From Thiotrichaceae bacterium (GTDB taxonomy: Bacteria; Pseudomonadota; Gammaproteobacteria; Thiotrichales; Thiotrichaceae), in contig JALVRY010000410.1 in NCBI GenBank assembly GCA_027024625.1, positions 1 through 9,770 on the forward strand: DNA of 9,770 nt. Direction: 5' to 3'. This document shows positions 1 to 7,434 of the stretch, in pieces. The stretch's first letter is position 1. The number at the start of each line of letters is the position of its first letter. The notes under the pieces are model-generated. The model saw only the letters and a list, made by a program, of their open reading frames with translations. It made no database searches and was not told the origin of the DNA. Made by a program: the position numbers and the translations under genes.

Positions 1-1
1 A

Positions 2-49
2 TTAAGTACTGATGGCACAGAAAGCCCATTCAATCAGGCAAAAAAATGA
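2..49 (+). CDS. xseB: Exodeoxyribonuclease VII small subunit, C-terminal end (partial)
   Basis: Only the last 15 codons are present. They read [15 protein letters not shown] and stop at TGA 47-49. A short acidic tail with a D-G-x-x-x-P-F pattern is typical of the end of XseB, the small subunit that joins XseA to form exonuclease VII, which degrades single-stranded DNA. Position supports the call: xseB commonly lies directly upstream of ispA. The stop overlaps the ispA start as ATGA, so the two are probably translationally coupled. The fragment is too short for a homology call on its own; the assignment rests on tail pattern plus synteny. Confidence 0.72.
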   Translation, partial: LSTDGTESPFNQAKK

Positions 50-933
50 CTCAAGAAAAAATGCAAGCACAACAACTACGATTTGAATCAGTTTTAGAGC
101 AACAGCTTTCTTATCGTACAAACACCCCAAAAAGACTTCATGAAGCCATTTGTTATTCAGCACTAGACGGGGGTAAACGCATTCGCCCTCTGTTAGTTTA
201 TGCAGCAGGTGAAGCCGTTGGTGTTGCTCAAGAATTGCTGGATATCCCCGCCGTTGCCATCGAACTCATCCATGTTTATTCCCTCATTCATGATGACCTA
301 CCTGCAATGGATGATGATGACTTACGACGCGGAAAACCCAGCAATCACAAGGCCTTTGATGAAGCGACAGCAATCCTAGCGGGCGATGCTCTACAAGCGA
401 TGGCGTTTAATTTACTGGCAACATCCCCCTTGTTTGATGTATCAGCCGAGACCCGCTTAACATTAATCCATGAGCTTTCTCAAGCCGCAGGGATTGCTGG
501 AATGGTCGGCGGACAAGCCATTGATCTTGACTCAGTTGATAAAACACTAAGCCTATCAGAGTTAGAAAATATGCATCGCTGTAAAACTGGAGCATTAATT
601 CGTGCCAGTGTATTGATGCCTGCCTATTGCTCATCTCAAGTGACACCTGAGCAAATTAAACAACTAGAACACTTTGCTGATTGTATCGGCTTAGCATTTC
701 AAGTACAGGATGATATTTTAGATATTGAAAGCGATACCGAAACACTTGGAAAGATGCAAGGCTCGGATATTGCTGCCAATAAACCAACCTACCCTTCAAT
801 TATTGGCTTAGAAGCATCGAAGAAAAAATTAGTTACATTGTATGATGAAGCTATTTCCAGCTTAGAAACTTTTGGAAATTCTGTGCAATCGTTACAAGAA
901 CTTGCCGAGTTTATTGTCAAGCGTTCAAAATAG
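46..933 (+). CDS. ispA: Farnesyl diphosphate synthase (geranyltranstransferase)
   Basis: This 295-residue all-alpha trans-prenyltransferase condenses isopentenyl diphosphate with dimethylallyl and geranyl diphosphate to give the C15 farnesyl diphosphate, the precursor of undecaprenyl phosphate and quinone side chains. Visible family marks are the substrate-binding GGKRIRP block (residues 42-48), the first aspartate-rich motif [10 protein letters not shown] (83-92) followed by [12 protein letters not shown] (155-162), KTG (180-182), and the second aspartate-rich motif QDDILD (221-226). The long first motif with two residues between DD and the next acidic run is the usual bacterial IspA form. 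Length matches the family (about 295-300). The ATG at 46 overlaps the xseB stop and has AGG at 36-38, 7 nt upstream; a second ATG at 61 is less likely. dxs follows 41 nt downstream, so the genes are probably co-transcribed. Cytoplasmic. Confidence 0.96.
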   Translation: MTQEKMQAQQLRFESVLEQQLSYRTNTPKRLHEAICYSALDGGKRIRPLLVYAAGEAVGVAQELLDIPAVAIELIHVYSLIHDDLPAMDDDDLRRGKPSNHKAFDEATAILAGDALQAMAFNLLATSPLFDVSAETRLTLIHELSQAAGIAGMVGGQAIDLDSVDKTLSLSELENMHRCKTGALIRASVLMPAYCSSQVTPEQIKQLEHFADCIGLAFQVQDDILDIESDTETLGKMQGSDIAANKPTYPSIIGLEASKKKLVTLYDEAISSLETFGNSVQSLQELAEFIVKRSK

Positions 934-974
934 CACTATCCTGCCCTTCCCTATCGCGTTATTGGAACATTACA

Positions 975-2834
975 TTGCTCGATTCCATTCACACCCCAGA
1001 TGATTTACGAAAATGCTCGCTACAAGACTTGCCGGACTTATCTCATCAACTGCGACAGTTTTTGCTTGAATCTATCTCTACATCAGGCGGCCATTTTTCT
1101 GCTAGCTTAGGTGTTGTCGAACTGACAATTGCCTTGCATTATGTATTCAACACCCCTGATGATGACTTAGTTTGGGATGTAGGTCATCAAGCCTATGCAC
1201 ATAAAGTACTAACAGGACGGAAAGATCAGCTTCACACTATCCGTCAAAAAGGAGGGCTTTCTGGCTTTCCTAAACGCTCAGAAAGTGAATATGATAGCTT
1301 TGGTGTTGGTCACTCCAGCACATCGATTAGTGCCGCATTAGGTATGGCACTTGCAGCAAAACAAAAAAATGAAGATAAGCAAGCCATTGCCATTATTGGC
1401 GATGGTGCAATGACAGCAGGTATGGCATACGAGGCTTTGAACCATGCGGGCGATGTCGAAGCAGATTTGCTAGTGATATTGAACGATAACGATATGTCGA
1501 TTTCGCCTAATGTTGGCGGCTTGCGAAAATACTTAACCCAACTGCTTTCAGGGCGTTTTTACTCTACCTTTCGCGAAAGTAGCAAAAAAATGTTATCACC
1601 GCTTCCCTCTTTGGCTCGATTAGCCAAGTTGACGGAAGAACACATGAAGGGCATGGTGTTACCGGGTACATTATTTGAAGAAATGGGGTTTAAATATTAT
1701 GGCCCCATTGACGGACATAATGTCGATGAACTAGTTACTATCCTAAAAAATATAAAGGAGATTAAAGGACCCCGCATTCTTCATGTCGTTACCAAAAAAG
1801 GCAAAGGTTATTCACCCGCAGAAGCCGACCCATGCAGCTATCATGGTGTACCAAGTTTTAACTTAAAAACAGGCATCATCAAATCCACTAGCCCATCAAC
1901 ACCAACTTATACACAAGTATTTGGTCAATGGCTATGTGATATGGCAGAACAAGATGAACGCTTAATTGGTATCACTCCTGCTATGCGTGAAGGTTCTGGT
2001 TTAGTCGAGTTTTCCGAGCGTTTTCCCGATCGCTATTATGATGTCGCCATTGCAGAGCAACACGCGGTAACCTTAGCCGCAGGCATGGCATGTAATGGCT
2101 TAAAACCCGTTGTTGCCATCTACTCAAGCTTTCTACAACGCGCTTATGATCAATTATTGCACGATGTCGCAATCCAAAACCTCCCCGTTGTTTTTGCCAT
2201 TGACCGTGCCGGCTTAGTTGGGCCTGATGGAGCAACACATTCTGGCAATTATGACATTAGCTTTTTACGTTGCTTGCCAAATATGACCTTAATGACACCA
2301 GCGGATGAAAATGAATGTCGGCAGATGCTATACACCGCTTTTATGCAAGACACCCCCGTTGCCGTTCGCTATCCCCGTGGAAAAGGCATTGGAATTGAGC
2401 CAGATAGCACAATGGAAGCCATCGAAATTGGCAAAGCTATTTCTCTAAGACAAAGTAGCAAGCAAGATAAAACAGGCATTGCGATTCTATTATTCGGCTC
2501 CTTACTCTCAACAGCAAAACAAGTAGCAAATGAACTAGATACAACACTCATCAATATGCGCTTTGTAAAACCAATAGATACCACAATGCTACAAGAAGTC
2601 GCCAAACAGCACTCCTTAATCGTCACCTTAGAAGATAATGCCATTATGGGCGGTGCAGGAAGTGCGGTTAACGAGTATTATCATGATATTGGCATCAATA
2701 TACCTATTATTAATTTAGGTGTACCAGACGAATACATCCCCCATGCCGAACGTGAAGATCAATTAGATGCATGTGGTTTATCGCCTGAAAAGATCATCCA
2801 AAAAATCAGCTTGAGATACTCTGTTAACAGGTGA
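975..2834 (+). CDS. dxs: 1-deoxy-D-xylulose-5-phosphate synthase
   Basis: This thiamine-diphosphate enzyme condenses pyruvate and glyceraldehyde 3-phosphate into DXP, the first step of the MEP isoprenoid pathway and also a source for thiamine and pyridoxal. It has 619 residues, normal for the family (about 620). Visible marks are SGGH with His40, HQAY with His71, GHSSTSISA (112-120), the ThDP/Mg motif from GDG (142-144) to NDN (170-172), the transketolase pyrimidine-domain block AIAEQHAV with catalytic Glu361, [13 protein letters not shown] (410-422), and RYPRG. The C-terminal transketolase domain contains MRFVKP and [10 protein letters not shown]. The start is unusual. There is no in-frame ATG or GTG nearby, so I take TTG at 975, with a weak GGA at 964-966. 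Conserved residues (TLLDSI) begin almost immediately, so the N terminus is a few to ~15 residues shorter than typical. It lies downstream of ispA and converges on the M48 gene. Confidence 0.96.
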   Translation: MLDSIHTPDDLRKCSLQDLPDLSHQLRQFLLESISTSGGHFSASLGVVELTIALHYVFNTPDDDLVWDVGHQAYAHKVLTGRKDQLHTIRQKGGLSGFPKRSESEYDSFGVGHSSTSISAALGMALAAKQKNEDKQAIAIIGDGAMTAGMAYEALNHAGDVEADLLVILNDNDMSISPNVGGLRKYLTQLLSGRFYSTFRESSKKMLSPLPSLARLAKLTEEHMKGMVLPGTLFEEMGFKYYGPIDGHNVDELVTILKNIKEIKGPRILHVVTKKGKGYSPAEADPCSYHGVPSFNLKTGIIKSTSPSTPTYTQVFGQWLCDMAEQDERLIGITPAMREGSGLVEFSERFPDRYYDVAIAEQHAVTLAAGMACNGLKPVVAIYSSFLQRAYDQLLHDVAIQNLPVVFAIDRAGLVGPDGATHSGNYDISFLRCLPNMTLMTPADENECRQMLYTAFMQDTPVAVRYPRGKGIGIEPDSTMEAIEIGKAISLRQSSKQDKTGIAILLFGSLLSTAKQVANELDTTLINMRFVKPIDTTMLQEVAKQHSLIVTLEDNAIMGGAGSAVNEYYHDIGINIPIINLGVPDEYIPHAEREDQLDACGLSPEKIIQKISLRYSVNR

Positions 2835-2945
2835 TGCTAGTACACCGATCGCTAAGCTCACCTACCAATAAGCAAGGTGCAAGATGATAGAATACTCAAC
2901 CACATGCACCGCAAGTGCATAGCTTGCTTCAGGACTAAAAGTCCT
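2831..2945. other. Convergent intergenic region with three inverted repeats
   Basis: This gap between dxs and the convergent metalloprotease gene holds small hairpins but no clear intrinsic terminator. AGGACT (2931-2936) pairs with AGTCCT (2940-2945) over a 3-nt loop. ATGCAC (2904-2909) pairs with GTGCAT (2915-2920), and this sits inside an outer pair AAGCAAG (2870-2876) with CTTGCTT (2923-2929). A bulged stem can also form at 2831-2861 just after the dxs stop. None is followed by a T-run on either strand, so they may act as RNA 3' end stabilisers or work with Rho rather than as classical terminators. Confidence 0.4.
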
Positions 2946-2950
2946 AATCA

Positions 2951-3766
2951 CTAACGTCGATAATATCGCTGTGCCTGAGGTAAAGCTTCTCTTAAGCGGC
3001 TTAGACGATGACCTTCTGAGGGGTGCGAGCTAAGAAACTCACTGCCACCACCGGTTCCCCCAAAAATTCTGTTGGCATTACTCCAGAATGAAATTGCACC
3101 TTGAGGGTTATATCCCGCTTTCGCCATAAGCATCATCCCCGTGTGATCTGCCTCATATTCCATTTCACGGCTATAGGAGTTAACATAGAACCCTTGCCCT
3201 ACTGTCCCTGCAGCCTTTTGAGCTAAATCACCTGCATCAGAACCCCAACGAGCACCTGCAAGCCCGCCAAGTATCGCAGCACCAACGCCAACAATAACAG
3301 CACGCTTCTGTACTGTGTTATCTGCGTGATGTTTATTTATAATGTGGGCAACTTCATGACCAACAACTGCTGCTAATTCAGAGTCATTAGGAACACGTCT
3401 GAGTAATTCTTTGTAAACCACAATAACACTGCCATTAACTGCCATTGCATTTACTTTTTTCCCTGCATCAGCAATCATGACTGGATAACTAAAATTCCCC
3501 AAACCTGCCGCTCTGGAGAGTCTATGTACTAGATTGTTAACACGTTGATAATCTGGCCCCGATGTCGACAAAGCCATTCCTTGCTTACGTCCTAACTCCT
3601 GTCGAATAACACGCTGAGTCTCTGCAATACTGGCTTGTGATGGAGCCGTTGCAACTGGAATCTTACCCGCGACAAAACCGCTCGTAGGCCCACTTGTTGT
3701 CGCACAACCAACCATTGTTCCAGAAAGGAATAGAGCAATTGCTAAATTTCTTAATCGTTTAAACAT
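2951..3766 (-). CDS. M48-family zinc metalloprotease, predicted outer-envelope lipoprotein
   Basis: I take this as a 271-residue protein starting at ATG 3766. A longer reading from TTG 3790 is possible, but AAAGGA at 3774-3779 sits ideally for the ATG and inside the longer reading. The N terminus MFKRLRNLAIALFLSG is a basic plus hydrophobic signal. It ends in MVGC with Cys21, a slightly loose lipobox, predicting a signal-peptidase-II lipoprotein in the periplasmic space. The catalytic motif is HEVAH (His137, Glu138, His141), with the third zinc ligand probably Glu203 in SREMEYEAD. A Gly/Ala-rich segment (about 160-195) lies between them, and an SSHP motif near the C terminus resembles the regulatory His region of BepA-type enzymes. 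Family relatives (LoiP, YcaL, BepA) degrade or mature misfolded outer-membrane proteins; which one this matches is not settled. It lies 69 nt downstream of sppA on the same strand. Confidence 0.88.
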   Translation of the reverse strand: MFKRLRNLAIALFLSGTMVGCATTSGPTSGFVAGKIPVATAPSQASIAETQRVIRQELGRKQGMALSTSGPDYQRVNNLVHRLSRAAGLGNFSYPVMIADAGKKVNAMAVNGSVIVVYKELLRRVPNDSELAAVVGHEVAHIINKHHADNTVQKRAVIVGVGAAILGGLAGARWGSDAGDLAQKAAGTVGQGFYVNSYSREMEYEADHTGMMLMAKAGYNPQGAISFWSNANRIFGGTGGGSEFLSSHPSEGHRLSRLREALPQAQRYYRR

Positions 3767-3773
3767 ATATCGT

Positions 3774-3779
3774 TCCTTT
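3774..3779 (-). promoter_or_regulatory. Shine-Dalgarno that fixes the M48 protease start
   Basis: Read on the minus strand this is AAAGGA, 7 nt before ATG 3766. It favours the ATG start over the in-frame TTG at 3790, and makes the lipoprotein signal peptide begin at the protein N terminus. Confidence 0.7.
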
Positions 3780-3835
3780 AAACATCCCAATAAAATTTAA
3801 TCATCTTGGATTATCATAACTAATGTGCAAAAAGA

Positions 3836-4792
3836 CTAGTACATGTTTGGATTTCCTGCACTCGCTTTTACTAGAGCTGATGAAATCGCTGCACTCACAG
3901 AAGTGCTGATTTTCTCTGCTAATTTTTCAAAAACATCTTTCTTTGCCGTAAAATCAACCATATCTTCTGCGCCAATAACTTCTCGTGCAACGTAAGCATC
4001 ACTACCCAACTTATCTGCTAGACCAAGCTTGATTGCATCTTCCCCTGTCCAAAATAAGCCTGTAAAAAGGTCAGGATTATCTGATAAACGATCACCCCGC
4101 CCTTTTTTAACAACATTCTTAAATTGTGTATGAGTACGTGCCAACATTTTCTCTAAATGCTTCACTTCATCTTCTTTAAGAGGGGAAAAAGGATCAAGGA
4201 TACCTTTATGCTCACCCGCTGTGATTAAGCGACGCTCAACACCAACCTTTTTCATTGCTTCTTGAAAACCAAATGCATCCATTCGAACACCAATTGAACC
4301 GACAATACTGGATTTATCGACATAAATATCATCAGCAGCAACGGCAATATAATAACCACCAGAAGCACAAATATCAGATACCACCGCATAAACAGGAATA
4401 TCTTTATATTTTTCTTTTAAACGAAAAATTTCATCATTGATATATCCTGATTGAACAGGGCTACCACCTGGGCTATTAACACGCAAAATAACGCCTTTGG
4501 TTCGTTCATCTTCAAAGGCTTCTTGTAAACTTGGGATCACCGTATCTGCACTAACATCACCACCATCCATGATGACACCGTTAATATCTACAACTGCTGT
4601 AATTTTATCAGCTGTGATTGCGCCTTTTCCTCCCTTAATCCCCCCCAACATCGCTACAACAATAACAATTACATAAGCCAGTATTGCCAATTTAAAAAAT
4701 ATTCCCCATCGCCTTGCTCTTTTCTGTTCTTTTAAGCCCTCTAAAGCAATTTCTTTTAAAGCATTTACTGCATCATTATTTTGATCATTCAT
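3836..4792 (-). CDS. sppA: Signal peptide peptidase SppA, short S49 form
   Basis: This 318-residue membrane-anchored serine peptidase of family S49 is expected to cleave leftover signal peptides and small membrane-protein fragments at the inner membrane. Residues 1-30 are a charged cytoplasmic segment, and about 31-50 (IFFKLAILAYVIVIVVAMLG) form one membrane anchor. The protease core follows: VNSPGG (105-110), the nucleophile Ser144 in ICASGGYYIAVAA, the GSIGV block (165-169), and the catalytic Lys196 in AGEHKGILDPF. This Ser/Lys pair and spacing match the single-domain (Bacillus-like, about 36 kDa) SppA rather than the double-length E. coli protein. The ATG at 4792 has only a weak GGA 11 nt upstream. 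It starts 28 nt after the HAD gene, so it is probably in the rluC operon. The gene symbol reflects family; some genomes annotate it as SohB-like. Confidence 0.92.
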   Translation of the reverse strand: MNDQNNDAVNALKEIALEGLKEQKRARRWGIFFKLAILAYVIVIVVAMLGGIKGGKGAITADKITAVVDINGVIMDGGDVSADTVIPSLQEAFEDERTKGVILRVNSPGGSPVQSGYINDEIFRLKEKYKDIPVYAVVSDICASGGYYIAVAADDIYVDKSSIVGSIGVRMDAFGFQEAMKKVGVERRLITAGEHKGILDPFSPLKEDEVKHLEKMLARTHTQFKNVVKKGRGDRLSDNPDLFTGLFWTGEDAIKLGLADKLGSDAYVAREVIGAEDMVDFTAKKDVFEKLAEKISTSVSAAISSALVKASAGNPNMY

Positions 4793-4820
4793 TTCTAATT
4801 TTATCCGTTATCTCTCAGTC

Positions 4821-5480
4821 TTAATATTCATCACGCAGCCATTCTGGCAACTCTACAATGGAATTAAGTAATCCCACTGGATTTTGTTCAAGCAACCGAT
4901 CCCTATCATGAACACCACACGTCACAGCAACCGAATCCATTGCAAAATTATTTGCCATTTGTAAATCATATTCGCTATCACCAATCATTAACGCATTCTC
5001 AACTTCTACATTATAATCAACGATAATCTCATCTAACATCATAGGGTGTGGCTTAGAAAAGGTTTCTTCTGCTGTGCGTGTAATGTGAAAATATTCTTCT
5101 AAACCCGAAGTAGAAAGCTCTTTATTCAAGCCGCGACGAGATTTTCCCGTCGCAATGGCCAACATAAAACCTGCATCACTTAATAACTCAATGGTTTCCT
5201 TAGCCCCCGAAAATAGCTGACTTTGTGGTGCATCATCAGAAAAAAAGTATGCACGGTAGCTATTAACCAAAGTATTGACCATAAATTCATCAACATCAGG
5301 AAATAAACTTTGGATAGCCTCTTCTAAGCCCAAACCAATAATATTCTGAATTTCTTCATATGATCGAAATTCCATATTTTCTTGCTCGATAGCTTGCTGC
5401 ATGCAACTTACTATCGTAGCTTCTGAGTCCATTAATGTGCCATCCCAGTCAAAAATCAATAGCTTATATTTATCATTCAT
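4821..5480 (-). CDS. HAD-superfamily phosphatase, phosphoglycolate phosphatase-like
   Basis: A 219-residue haloacid-dehalogenase hydrolase of subfamily IA with an alpha-helical cap. All four HAD motifs are visible. Motif I is DWDGT (Asp11 nucleophile, Asp13 acid/base); motif II is Thr111 in AIATGKSRRG; motif III is Lys143 in FSKPHP; motif IV is GDSEYD (167-172), which binds Mg. The cap lies between about residues 17 and 90. These features resemble Gph-like enzymes that dephosphorylate small sugar or glycolate phosphates, but the true substrate cannot be read from the sequence. Its ATG overlaps the rluC stop by 4 nt (ATGA), so the pair is translationally coupled. The order rluC-HAD-sppA is one I recall from Pseudomonas-type genomes. 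Cytoplasmic. Confidence 0.9.
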   Translation of the reverse strand: MNDKYKLLIFDWDGTLMDSEATIVSCMQQAIEQENMEFRSYEEIQNIIGLGLEEAIQSLFPDVDEFMVNTLVNSYRAYFFSDDAPQSQLFSGAKETIELLSDAGFMLAIATGKSRRGLNKELSTSGLEEYFHITRTAEETFSKPHPMMLDEIIVDYNVEVENALMIGDSEYDLQMANNFAMDSVAVTCGVHDRDRLLEQNPVGLLNSIVELPEWLRDEY

Positions 5481-6448
5481 ATGTTTTTCTCTAATTTTTC
5501 TAGCACCGAAACCAGCTCCTTGGGTAAATCAGCCGATAGATTGTAATACTTACCTGACGCAGGCAATTGAAATTTAATGCGTGAAGAATGCAGAAACAGA
5601 CGTTTTAAGCCTAACTTTTTATAATGACGGTTCGCCTTATAGTCACCATATCGATCATCACCCAATATAGGATAACCAAGATAAGCCAGTTGGGTTCTTA
5701 TTTGATGCATACGCCCTGTTAAAATTTGCACTTCGAGCAAGCTTTCATTCTGGTAGCAACGTGCAAGATCAAAAATACTTTCTGATATTTTTCCACCTTT
5801 TTGTACCTGTACTTTTTTCCACTTACCCTGTTGTTTTTCTAAATCTAAACTAACGTACTTTTTCCCCTCATTCCAACAGCTTAGCACTAAAGTTTGATAA
5901 TATTTCTCAATTCGCTCAACTCCATTGCCACCTCGTAATAAATCATGTAATTGATTCAGTGTTTGACGATTTTTCGCCAACATAACAATGCCGCTGGTTT
6001 CTTTATCTAGGCGATGTACTAACTCGACATAATCCATATTAGGGCGTAACTGACGGAATGTTTCAATTAAACCAAAGCGAATACCACTGCCACCATGCAC
6101 TGGCAAACCAGAAGGCTTATTGATAAAAATAATATCATCATCTTCATCCAAGATAGCCTGTTCAATTTCATTTAATAAACGATCTGGAGCTTTCTCTTGC
6201 TGTTTTTTATCAGCCAAGGTAACAGGGGGAATACGAACTATATTACCCTCTTGTATTTTAACATTCGGCTTAGCTCGCTTTTTATCAATTCTCACCTCGC
6301 CTTTTCGTAAAATACGATATACCAAACTCTTTGGCACCGACTTTAATTTTTTCATTAAAAAATTATCAATGCGTTGACCACTCTCATTAGCAGTCACCGT
6401 GTGAAATTGCACCGTCGTTCGATGTGTGTTGTTGCTAGATTCAGGCAT
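5477..6448 (-). CDS. rluC: 23S rRNA pseudouridine synthase RluC
   Basis: A 323-residue RluA-family pseudouridine synthase, expected to convert uridines 955, 2504 and 2580 (E. coli numbering) of 23S rRNA. An N-terminal S4 RNA-binding domain spans about residues 24-75 (GQRIDNFL, SLVYRILRKGEVRIDKKRAKP). The catalytic domain contains NKPSGLPVHGG (110-120), the active-site motif HRLDKETSG with Asp148, LTGRMHQIR, and LGDDRYGD. The S4 domain plus the KKRAKP and VHGGSG signatures point to RluC rather than RluA or RluD. The ATG at 6448 is the only plausible start, but it has no Shine-Dalgarno; CCTCC precedes it, which is the wrong complement. See the separate promoter entry for a possible leaderless transcript. 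It is the first gene of the minus-strand run and, through the 2.2-kb gap, is divergent from rne. Confidence 0.95.
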   Translation of the reverse strand: MPESSNNTHRTTVQFHTVTANESGQRIDNFLMKKLKSVPKSLVYRILRKGEVRIDKKRAKPNVKIQEGNIVRIPPVTLADKKQQEKAPDRLLNEIEQAILDEDDDIIFINKPSGLPVHGGSGIRFGLIETFRQLRPNMDYVELVHRLDKETSGIVMLAKNRQTLNQLHDLLRGGNGVERIEKYYQTLVLSCWNEGKKYVSLDLEKQQGKWKKVQVQKGGKISESIFDLARCYQNESLLEVQILTGRMHQIRTQLAYLGYPILGDDRYGDYKANRHYKKLGLKRLFLHSSRIKFQLPASGKYYNLSADLPKELVSVLEKLEKNI

Positions 6449-6454
6449 TGGAGG

Positions 6455-6460
6455 AATATA
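6455..6460 (-). promoter_or_regulatory. Possible -10 box of rluC (leaderless?)
   Basis: On the minus strand this reads TATATT, 5 of 6 to the sigma-70 -10. Its last base lies 7 nt from the A of the rluC ATG, so transcription would start at or very near the start codon. That would fit the lack of a Shine-Dalgarno. No good -35 is visible; the expected place (about 6478-6483) lies inside the left end of the miniature element at 6471. Confidence 0.3.
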
Positions 6461-6470
6461 CTTTATTTAT

Positions 6471-6627
6471 GAGATTTTTGCATGAAAGGATAAGGAAAGA
6501 AAAAAAAGCGTGATTTCCCCTATTTACCCAATAATGAAGGCAATAGCCGAGTTGTTGGCTAAGTTTTTAGGCAAAATAAGGGGAATTAAGCCTTTATTAT
6601 TCGTTATATCTTTCGTACAAAGGTCTC
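6471..6627. mobile_element. Miniature inverted-repeat element, older copy (MITE A)
   Basis: This 157-bp element has degenerate terminal inverted repeats: GAGATTTTTGCATGAAA on the left, TTTCGTACAAAGGTCTC on the right. It aligns end to end with the element at 7276-7434 in the same orientation; by hand I count about 26 mismatches plus short gaps over ~158 columns. It encodes no transposase. Inner arms starting CCCCTATTT and ending AATAAGGGG still pair in part, so the whole element is a decayed palindrome. A 6-bp direct repeat ATTTAT flanks it (6465-6470 and 6628-6633). The end sequence GAGACCTTTGCA is, from memory, like ends of IS5-family (IS1106-type) elements, so a related IS elsewhere may have moved it. 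It sits 22 bp upstream of the rluC start codon. Confidence 0.75.
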
Positions 6628-6660
6628 ATTTATTTAAGGGAAGCTCGAAAAACTATGGGG

Positions 6661-6688
6661 TTGCAGGTTACAATCTGCAAACAGTAAC
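6661..6688. promoter_or_regulatory. Overlapping dyads with a -10-like box upstream of the 165-aa gene
   Basis: TTGCAG (6661-6666) pairs with CTGCAA (6675-6680), and GTTAC (6667-6671) pairs with GTAAC (6684-6688); the two pairings exclude each other. TACAAT (6669-6674), 5 of 6 to a -10, lies inside the first dyad. This looks like an operator over a promoter for the gene at 6779, but no convincing -35 is present. The rest of 6628-6778 shows nothing else recognisable. Confidence 0.25.
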
Positions 6689-6778
6689 TTTACTACAACA
6701 CAGTGAAAATACGGATTCAGGTCAGCTAAAAGCTTGTCCAAGAATGGAAAACTCCTAAAACAAAATGACGATTAGGCA

Positions 6779-7276
6779 ATGAAAGCAGAACTACAATTTT
6801 TTATGTTGGATGATGACACCTCAGAATTTCTAGCATTTGCAGAAAATCACATTGATAGAATTGAGAACGATAGCCATTTTATTATTGGTGATTGTGAGGT
6901 AATTTTCACCCCTTCTGTTCTAAATGGTGATACCTTGCTCATGGGAAGTATTGCTATTAACTCAGGTGGCATAAATGATGGGCTAAAAGATCAAACGCGA
7001 GCCAATAATGCATATCGACAGTTACGCAATTGGATTAAGAAGAATTACTACAGTCGTATTAGCACATGGACAGAAGGTAAAGAGGATAAATCCTCTCGAA
7101 CAAGAAATATTTGGCTAGGACAACACGCAAAAAAGTGGGCTGAAGAAACTGCCAAGCCAATTATGAGACTATCAAAAAGCAGCTCAATACTTTTTGGAAT
7201 TGCTCCAGAAATACCTGTTATTGGAAAAATAGAGCCTTCGAATAAAAAATTCAAACTCAAAAAAAGTTTCCTATAG
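6779..7276 (+). CDS. Hypothetical protein, 165 residues, between two MITEs
   Basis: I do not recognise this protein. It looks soluble: no signal peptide or membrane segment. The first half is acidic (MLDDDTSEFLAFAENHIDRIEND, then FIIGDCEVIFTPSVLNGDTLLMGSI, apparently beta-rich). The middle is basic and aromatic (YRQLRNWIKKNYYSR at 79-93, then WLGQHAKKW at 112-120), resembling a conserved nucleic-acid or partner-binding surface, which is inference only. The C terminus is strongly basic (KKFKLKK). The start ATG 6779 is preceded in frame by TAG (6773-6775), so no longer form exists. Its nearest SD-like AGG (6774-6776) is too close, so initiation is probably weak; ATG 6803 is an alternative. The stop TAG uses the first base of MITE B. 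No partner gene adjoins it, and it interrupts the rluC/rne neighbourhood, suggesting acquisition. Coherent composition argues that it is a real gene. Confidence 0.7.
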   Translation: MKAELQFFMLDDDTSEFLAFAENHIDRIENDSHFIIGDCEVIFTPSVLNGDTLLMGSIAINSGGINDGLKDQTRANNAYRQLRNWIKKNYYSRISTWTEGKEDKSSRTRNIWLGQHAKKWAEETAKPIMRLSKSSSILFGIAPEIPVIGKIEPSNKKFKLKKSFL

Positions 7277-7434
7277 AGACCTTTGCATGAAAGGATGACG
7301 AGAGAAAAAAGAGCGTAATTTTCTCTATTTAGTCTAAAAATGAAGGTAATAGCCGAGCTATTGGCTGATTTTTTAGACTAAATAGGGGGAATTCAAGCCT
7401 TTTTTATTCGTTAGATTTTTCATGCAAAGGTCTC
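7276..7434. mobile_element. Miniature inverted-repeat element, fresh copy (MITE B)
   Basis: This 159-bp element has perfect 17-bp terminal inverted repeats, GAGACCTTTGCATGAAA and its complement at the right end. A second perfect arm pair lies inside: CTATTTAGTCTAAAAA on the left, TTTTTTAGACTAAATAG on the right. It brackets a ~28-nt centre that itself holds ATAGC/GCTAT. The full element therefore folds as one long hairpin. A 5-bp direct repeat CTATA flanks it (7271-7275 and 7435-7439). No coding capacity is evident beyond a 13-codon frame. It is the better preserved partner of 6471-6627. Removing one CTATA plus the element restores TTC-CTA-TAA, so the upstream gene ended at the same place before insertion. 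As RNA the hairpin could also block read-through from the 165-aa gene towards rne. Confidence 0.8.

Noticed and set aside
1981..2644. Two minus-strand frames (85 and 91 codons) opposite dxs
   Set aside because: Shadows of a strongly conserved coding region; the protein sequences look random.
2660..2668. AAGTGCGGT, the Haemophilus DNA-uptake core
   Set aside because: A single copy inside dxs coding sequence; uptake signals occur in many copies, often as inverted pairs.
2931..2945. AGGACT/AGTCCT hairpin as an intrinsic terminator
   Set aside because: Neither strand has a T-run after the stem, and the stem is only 6 bp, so I list it only as a hairpin.
6510..6758. Plus-strand 82-codon reading frame
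   Set aside because: Its first ~40 codons are MITE A sequence; the matching frame in MITE B stops after 13 codons. It is a by-product of the repeat, not a gene.
7048..7260. 70-codon minus-strand frame opposite the 165-aa gene
   Set aside because: No ribosome binding site, wholly inside the opposite gene. The plus-strand frame is longer and looks more protein-like.
6471..7434. The whole block as a composite transposon
   Set aside because: No transposase, and the outer flanks (ATTTAT left, CTATAA right) do not form a shared target duplication, whereas each copy has its own.
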